A DNA stretch of 64,000 bases from Isoetes taiwanensis (taxonomy: Eukaryota > Streptophyta > Lycopodiopsida > Isoetales > Isoetaceae), in NCBI GenBank assembly GCA_021234155.1, contig JAJEKV010000002.1, forward strand, positions 24,040,327-24,104,326, read 5' to 3'. The notes under the pieces were generated by a model, which did not search any database, was not told the DNA's origin, and saw nothing but the letters and a program-made list of their open reading frames with translations. Below, piece after piece: positions 57,001-64,000 of the stretch. Made by a program: the position numbers and the translations under genes. Each line of letters starts with the position of its first letter. Positions within the stretch are counted from its first letter, which is position 1.

Positions 57001-60000
57001 AATTATTGGTCAATCCGGCCAGATCGCTTAAAAATTAACAGGAGGCGTCATCTTGACCCAAAATTATCCGCACCCTGTGAATTTTAGTTTATGTGTACTG
57101 CTGTTCCGTGGGTAAAATTGGAATTGTTGTAATTTCCAGCCGTGCTTAATTTGAAAAGGTGTCGTTGCCACGTCAACCTGCGAATTTGCGAGGGTATTTA
57201 TTCGCCAATCAATCTTAATTTGACTTCCAACCTTTGGCACCCTCTAAAATTATATTATTAAAGCGTAAGAAACCATGGTATCATTATGTAATAAAATGGA
57301 TCTTATTGAAAGTGAGAGATATATGCTCTGAAGGCCAATCTGCCTGGGTTATGAATCTCATAAACGTTCATGCTTAATTATGATTCCCAGATCTTTCAAA
57401 TTTGTATATGTTAGTTTCCAACAAGTACCAGGAGTTACATTGCAAATAAAGGCCCCATTTATTTAAAATATAGCTTTATATAAAAGATGAATCTTACTTG
57501 TAACATTTATCCTACTAAACTCTAATGCTTTGTAGCAGAATGGATATACCAAGGAGCATTTCTAGCAAAAACAAATCATGCCTTCCTCCCAGATTTTTTC
57601 AAAAGAAAGCCACACAAATCCCATGTATGTGGATCTCATAGTGGCATGTCCCCTGCCGCTATTTTGAACTATTTGAAAAGCATGACGGAGGAAATTTATA
57701 GTGCGTTCCTTTACAAAGCCGAAAGACGATCAAAGCTCATGGGCGTAATAATTTTTATTTTATACTTTAAACTTCATGATCTCTTTAATTTCATTCATCA
57801 ATAAAACATCATTAGCTAGTAAATGATGAGTTTTCACTCTATAATTTTAATCAACTCAAATTCCTTAACCCTTAATGTGTTGTCTATGGTTCACATCATC
57901 TTTTAAATGAAATACCGTATTTGCTTAAACCCTAATTCATAATTATATGCAAGTTGATAGAGTAATTTCATGTAGATATAGTTAGCTGCAACAATCTGCT
58001 GCTCCTCATGATACTTATTGTGTGGTAATTTGGAGTATTTCAACATGCATAATTTGTCCTAAATTCAGATAGGAAATTTCTATTAGATTTCTAAAGGACA
58101 TAACTTATGAACACCCAAAAAGAATACAAGATTTGTATCATATAGTTAGCAAACTATGGCTTACAAGAATTAACCCAAAACTTTGGACACAAGAGAGAAA
58201 TACCCTTAAACTGCATTTATTTTGTACAAAAATAGGGTTTGGCTCTTCCAATTGACACTATATTTATAGCAATCAAAAAGTTTCCTGTTTATACAAATCG
58301 GGGTCGTGTTCTACTATAAATAGATAAATACTTCCAATCTAAAGGTTTTTAGCCCTGGGTTTTATGCTAGAGTGAAACCCGAATGTGCTCAGACCAAGCT
58401 GGCAAACTCAGCCAACTTCTAAATATTTGAACAATCACTACATCATGGTAGGGTGGGTGGTGCCCATTGGCCTCTGGAAATGGCGTCATTGGCGAATCGG
58501 GTAAAGATTGGGATATGGGTGCGGCTTTTTATATCGCCGAATTGAAACCTTCTATTCTCGCGTATATAGCGGCTTGAATGGCAAAGGTCAATCTGACCAC
58601 CTTCGTCCATGGGACCGCAGAAAATGGTCCCCTAATCACCAGTGCTAATGCGCTCCTTGTATGTAATGTAAGTCTACTAGGTTGGGCCCTCTAGCTAAAC
58701 GAAAAATCACATCAAGAAATCGGCATGGCGAAAACATGCCGGTGAACTCTGAAGGCTGAAGAATCTACAAAAGAATTCACCCCCTTATAACCCACCCCAT
58801 CCAAAACCAGCCTCAAGAATGGTCTCTAGTATCCCATCTTCATCCAACTCCTAGCCCCACAGGCCCAGCCCCTCCTGGGCCAAGAGATGGCATAGCACAA
58901 TCTGGCTCCATTCACCACCCTTTTGTGACCTCGCTATATATGGATGACCGATCAAACTGAATCGAAAACATCCTTATTCAAAAATCGTTTCTTTAGGGAA
59001 AATAGCCTTTTAAGTCCTGCTGTCCAAAGAAAATTTACCCCGGCATCCTTCTTTGGAAATATAAGATTTTAAAAAAATCGCTAAAACCCCTTGAATCCAG
59101 ATCAGCATGTATCCAACCCATGCAAATGATTTGAGTTCAAAAATAACATCCGGAAAGCTCTCCAATGTCCAAGAAATTCATCCGTAAAATACGACATGGG
59201 GAAAAAAAAAAGGATATGAGGTGTAAATGAAGCAAGATTAAACATACCAAATACTTGAAGCAAACTATCATGTAAGATAAATACCAACTAAGACTATATG
59301 GGGACCGTAAGATAATAAAAAAAAATATTAGGAACCAAGCAAATACTCCTTGTGACTATAACATGAGATGAGTGAAGTAAAAATTTACTTCCAAATACCA
59401 CAAATTACAAAGATATGCAGTAAAATTCAAAATATAAATGAGTGCAACATACTATCCATATGTTTGATGTGTTACAAAATAGCAACTTTGTAATATTGAT
59501 AATGTAATCTTGCGATCCCAAGACTAATCTCACATGATAACATTACCAAGTTATGAGTTCAAAAATGATTTACAATTCAACCATCTATAGTAGTGGAAAC
59601 AACAAGCGGCCAAGTCGTTCGATAGAAAATTGATAGATGTCACCTCAAATAAAATCCTGTGGATTTTCGGAGCAAAGATTCTCATTGAACACCATGAAAA
59701 AACACCTCACATGAGTGTATAGACTGTTATCTCATATAAAACCCTAAGAGATGATTAGCCTAAAGAGTAAAAGCCTTCCAAGCGTAAACAAAAGCAATGA
59801 ACTACCCCCAAAATGCCCTTTATCTTTAAACTAAGAAAACGCCCAAAACATCAGTATATGTAAAGAAAGTAGAAAAAAGAGACAATATGACTAAAAAGCA
59901 CTTTGCGTTGATTAACTTTTATAGGTGTTGCAAAGCCCAATTTTAATGACCTAGAGTCCTTTTAAACTAAATCCAAGATGATCAAGAATAACTAATATGA

Positions 60001-60960
60001 GAAGTAAGTCCGTGAGTCAATTTATCACCGAAAGGAATATGTCGCACGCATACGCATAAGTTCATAAAATCAAGTGCTAAGATATATAGAAGTGGTTATA
60101 TAAATCGGCCGAAGTCTATTAAATTTTGACAATATGATTGAGCTTTTGCAATGTAATATCGATCGCCATTAAGAGTTAAAAATGCCATGAAAGAATACAA
60201 TATATTATATTATTACCGGAGGCCCAAAGCGGTGCTGCACGATCAAAACACAATCCCAAGATTAATTACTCGGCTTGTAATCGCTTGGTAATCAGTTAGG
60301 TTCTTAATACTACCTATTAAGGGCGTGCTATTGTCACGCACAGACCTAAGAAAGACTTTAAATGCACCGCATCAAGAATATTGTCTGATTCTAAAAGGCA
60401 AAAAGAGTTTAATACTTGCTATTTGTCAAGCTACATTTCGTGAAGCTTCAAATTCTCCTACTTTCAAAGACTACGGTATACCATAGTTGGCAAAATAGAA
60501 TAGAATATTAACCCAAGGGATTCATGTCTCGGACCCACAAACACTGCAAAATCAAACAAATCCCCATCAATTCTCAGATTCACAAAGCATCCGTTCTAAT
60601 TACTCCATCAATAAATTTGCAAGAAATCCAAATAAGGGATTGAAACTCCCCTAAGAGACAAACCATCAAATCATTACTCTAAAGAGCAGCAAAATGGCAT
60701 GGGCGGAAAGCAAACTGCATTCCAACTATAATCGCAGTTCGTTTCAATGTCCACTAATATCGCATTTCTAAGTGCATCGTGCCTTTATCATTAATCGATC
60801 CGTGAGCATTTGTTATGTAAATGTGGTAAACCCGCCACCAGAAATGTATCATGCACTGCACTTTTAATCGGCAGAGCGAAGTTTTTGTTTAGTTGTAAAT
60901 GGTGGAGGAATTCAATCTTCCTCGCTACAAAATAGAAGAGCAGATATGTGACTGTATGAT
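54090..60960. other. Long AT-rich stretch with no supported gene
   Basis: No frame longer than about 80 codons and none with recognisable domains. I see no LTR, TIR or RNA gene. A short segment near 54129-54190 (GGCATGTCCATGGAGAGCAA) resembles the junction at 38010-38050 between the two duplication units. Confidence 0.5.
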
Positions 60961-60969
60961 TAAACTGGA

Positions 60970-61205
60970 CGGAAATTTTTCTTGAAAAGTTTACTTATCG
61001 TAAATAAGCACTAAAAATGTATATGCCTCATCTAGTTGTGTAATGCTTTTCAAACATGAAGCCCGTCGCTAAGTAAAATTTACCCCAAAGATAGGAGACT
61101 AATGATAAGAACTAACATCCAAATACACTTACAAGGGAGTTGGGAGGAAGACTTAAAAGCCATCACAATCTTAAGTTGGGCTACAAATATTGACATTCAA
61201 TAGAT
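60970..61205 (-). mobile_element. LINE 3'-end fragment
   Basis: Matches 36440-36660 and 40360-40570 (ATATGCCTCATCTAGTTGTG; AATCTTAAGTTGGGCTACAA), the 3' end of the minus-strand LINE-2-family remnants. It abuts the start of R1 copy D. Confidence 0.65.
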
Positions 61206-62100
61206 GAATATGTAGCACAATAACAACAAAGTGGGGTTACTTTTAGATTTTATAATGCTTTTTCACATGGTTTTTCTATGATTTCGCTTGTTGTATTCCT
61301 GCTGGAGGTGTACTAAATAGGTATATTTCTGTGAGTGCACCCCTTTATGGGCCGCTGATTTTCATTGGTTGGAAATAATCCGCTGAAAGGTCGTTGTCTT
61401 TCAATAACATTGGCGTGCGATGTGTGTATGTATGTGCATGTGCACATGCATTGTATGTGTGTGCATGTGTGTATGTTCATGCATGTGCATGTATATACAT
61501 GTGTATGTAGAGTCAGGTATGTGTAAGTGCAAGTGCATGTGTGCATGTGTGTGTATGTGTGCATATGCATGTGTACTTGCCCTCTTGATTCTATTGCTTA
61601 GTGACTTTACTTCTCACCACTTAGATGGATTTTTTGGTTCACACTTTACAAAGGTATTTGTTTTTAATGTTTCTTCGCTAGCTTAGCATAATGTTTTTTT
61701 ATAAGGCATTGGTTCCCCCGGATTCTACAATGCGTCAAGAAAACCCCTCTTTGTTTCCCCTTCCCTAAGATTTGCGATTCAAGTTTAGGGCCCTCCTCGC
61801 TTGTTTCCAACTTGATATTTCCTCGGGTCACGGATTGTTCTATGCGCGTTTTCGTAAAATTTCTTTAAATTTCCTAAATTAATAAACGGATTCTTATGCA
61901 CACAACGGATTATTCTTAATGCTTTTCCATGTCACGCCAGACGTACCAAAACAAGGCCACAAGAGTGCATTTATATTGTAGGTTTGAACTTTAATTGAAC
62001 CATAAGGTGAACTCATGCATTACCTTTGCTAGAGATGGAGCATCCAAAATCATATGGATTGATAAACACCTGTGTCATGGAAAGAGAAATAATTGTAATT
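61206..62100 (+). repeat. R1 dispersed repeat, copy D
   Basis: Starts ATGTAGCACAATAACAACAA and has a TGCATG-type array at about 61420-61580, TGTACTTGCCCTCTTG and the usual 3' part with AAAATCATATGGATTGATAA. It has small insertions relative to copies A and B. Confidence 0.8.
61420..61580 (+). repeat. (TGCATG)n-type microsatellite in R1 copy D
   Basis: The shortest of the four hexamer arrays. Confidence 0.85.
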
Positions 62101-62194
62101 TAAGAATAAATACGTAGAAGTGATAATAACAATGGGTTTTCTTTGTGCTGTGCAAACTTTATGGACTTTTAGGAATAGTTTTAATCAATCTGCC

Positions 62195-62505
62195 TATCTT
62201 TATGGTAACTTTTTACTTATGTTCTATTTGTTTTGGCCAGATCACCCAAAAAGCTACATGTGTGATGAAAGTTTCAAATGAATTCCTAGTTTTTTCCGCT
62301 TGAATTTAAAATTTTTGTCACACCCGGCTGGGTGATATTCCTAAGGCCCCGGCGGGCCAAATTTTTTTGCAACACAAACCATTAACATCCAACATATAAA
62401 AATTAAACCCCCCAACACATAAATAATCCTCAACACATAACAACCATTGATACTAAACAACCAACACATAACTACCATTGACATTAATTACACAACCATT
62501 GGGTC
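62195..62505 (-). repeat. R3 dispersed repeat, copy 4
   Basis: On the plus strand it runs from TTTACTTATGTTCTATTTGT through CAACACAAACCATTAACATC to CACAACCATTGGGTCCAACA, next to the MITE end at 62510. Confidence 0.7.
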
Positions 62506-62509
62506 CAAC

Positions 62510-62790
62510 ACATTTAAATTAAAAAATGCCCCTTAAACCCCTTTGTTTGGGTGAAGCTATTCACACGGGGTACTTTAGGGCAGCTGCAGAGCCCTCATAA
62601 TTGTATTTTGCACGCATTTAAATGAACACCCATATAGTATTTCTCGGCTGAAATCTTATAGTATTTTTGCTAATATTGTTTATATGTGCTGATAGCAAAT
62701 TTGGTACTTGCATGTACCCCACAAACGAGGAACTCTTTTGTACTTGCATTCGTGATAGATTAAGGAATAAGGGGTGAATACGCTGAAAAA
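62510..62790. mobile_element. MITE-like element M4 (left part)
   Basis: Left TIR ATTTAAATTAAAAAATGCCC, TTAAACCCCTTTGTTTGGGT as in M1 and M3. The right TIR is reduced to GGGGTGAATACGC. Confidence 0.55.
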
Positions 62791-63029
62791 TATGCAACCT
62801 ATGATGCTTCCTAAATCGGGATCATACAAGAGCCAACTGTAATCTCTACTTTAAAATATGTAAAAGTTGATAGATATCAAGACGCTAACTTCCGTGATAT
62901 AAAATCCTATAAATTTACCGCATCTTCGCCATTGAACTACGAAAAAATACCACATGGAGGAAAAATTTTGTTACTAGAAGTGAAACCAAAAGACAATTAG
63001 CCTAAAAGGGTAAAGTCAAGCAACAATAC

Positions 63030-63230
63030 GTAAGCTTATATTTTTTTGGAGGATGAACAAAAAGTTTATTAACGCTAAAGAATAAGTACAAATGAATATT
63101 TCATTTAGTTGTGTAAGCACAAGAGGGTGCCGCTGAACACAAGCCTCAAGCGACACCATGTGCTTACTCCATACTAGATAAGTAAAAGGAGATAGGGCTC
63201 GCTTTTTAAGCATCTAACCGCATTGAACCT
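63030..63230 (-). mobile_element. LINE 3'-end fragment
   Basis: AAAAAGTTTATTAACG, ATTTAGTTGTGTAAGCACAA resembles 35940-36030 and 39664-39745, the 3' ends of the minus-strand LINE remnants. Confidence 0.5.
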
Positions 63231-63239
63231 GTGAATCTG

Positions 63240-64000
63240 CCACAAATCCGGCGTGACTACCGGAATATCGAGAGTTTGAAGATGTAACTCGCCCTTCAAC
63301 AAGATGTAATACCTTCACCAACCAGCCCACCGGCGGAACAAAGTTTACTCATACGCGCCATAAGGAGCGTAATCACGATAGCAAGCAAGTGGCCGGAAAG
63401 GAGAGCCGAGATGCAGACAAGCGGAAACCTTAGCTGGACTTTTTATGCGCTGATGAAGAGTGTGGATGTTTAGGTGGAGGGTGGGCACCACACGACAATG
63501 TCCATATACTACCTTAACGAAGCCTCTTCAACTCGCTTCTTGCAACCTCCGAGTCTCATCCAACCTTTGCTCAGTTGACCCAAAGAAGCAGTAGGCGCGG
63601 AACCGGCCGGAATGGGGATGTAGAAGAGGTCACAGTAGGGAGAAGAGACCTCCATTGAAGGAGGAGCAAGAGCTAGGAGTAGGATTTTGTAGCCAGGCAC
63701 TGAGGAGCCTGGCCGGTAAGACTTACTTAAATTACCAAGAGGCCCTCGCGGAACATGAGAGCCAAAATGGCCATTTAACAATCGTGAGTTTGAAAGAACA
63801 TGGGTCCACTTTTGAACAACAATTGTCCGAGGCGCATCACGATGAATGGGCGCTACACAAATCTTAAGTAATGCCATTGGTTATACATGTTGCGTGAAGT
63901 CCAACTCATTGGAAAAGGAATTGCTGGATACAACAAGAAATGCTTCCACGTAGGATCAACACCTCGCTCAGCAATACGTAACCGAACGAAGTAATAACAA
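63240..64000. other. Unassigned GC-richer segment at the right edge
   Basis: A 122-codon minus-strand frame (63509-63877) and a 70-codon plus-strand frame overlap here. Neither has a recognisable domain. Following a LINE 3' end on its left, it may be the ORF2 C-terminus of a minus-strand LINE, but I cannot support that by motif. Confidence 0.35.

Noticed and set aside
63509-63877. 122-codon minus-strand frame at the right edge
   Set aside because: No recognisable domain; overlaps another open frame on the opposite strand in a GC-richer patch.

Overview
The window looks like nuclear DNA of a land plant. It has a plant cell-wall gene (TRICHOME BIREFRINGENCE-LIKE) with short GT-AG introns, a plant-type ankyrin/PGG membrane protein fragment, a Ty1/copia element primed by initiator tRNA-Met, a CACTA relic and several non-LTR retrotransposons. 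A fern or other seed-free plant is plausible from the kinds of transposon genes present, but this is inference. Most of the window is mobile DNA. The one gene that reads as fully intact is the TBL gene at 33526-35619.

Layout. 1-882: 5'-truncated, frameshifted ankyrin-repeat/PGG protein. 1310-5336: nearly full-length two-ORF LINE ending in an (ATT)n tail. 5640-9252: L1-like LINE whose RT catalytic block is deleted. 9330-11739: third LINE, 5'-truncated, with an (ATTCT)n tail. 11802-29810: one Ty1/copia element on the minus strand, proven by matching LTRs and a 5-bp CATCA target duplication, and split by two later insertions. One is a CACTA relic in gag (16183-17407). The other is an 11.2-kb DNA transposon with perfect 31-bp terminal inverted repeats in the 5' LTR (18096-29308).

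The 11.2-kb element is the most unusual object here. It carries four gene models: (A) a minus-strand, four-exon gene joining a ParB-like segment, a methyltransferase-like segment and an FCP1/HAD-phosphatase-like domain; (B) a small plus-strand gene resembling the transposon-associated DUF8039 domain; (C) a minus-strand acidic protein; (D) a plus-strand DUF7869-like protein that I take as the candidate transposase. A GC-rich motif (core CGCCAGGCG, often inside AATACACGCCAGGCGCGAA) recurs about 15 times within the element, in all three introns of gene A and in the non-coding space between B and C, and I did not notice it elsewhere in the window. A and B diverge from a region with a roughly 54-bp tandem repeat. 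A and D contain frameshifts and stops, so this copy is either decaying or affected by sequencing indels.

29816-33525 holds only a copia gag fragment. 33526-35619 is the TBL gene. A roughly 3.75-kb tandem duplication (about 34293-38050 and 38051-41788) made a 3' TBL pseudocopy without exon 1 and duplicated a decayed minus-strand LINE. From 41789 to the end the window is almost all repeats: a roughly 1-kb family with a (TGCATG)n core (four copies, one split by a GC-rich LINE with a target duplication), a MITE-like inverted-repeat family, a third family next to it, LINE 3' scraps, and long AT-rich stretches where I see no gene.
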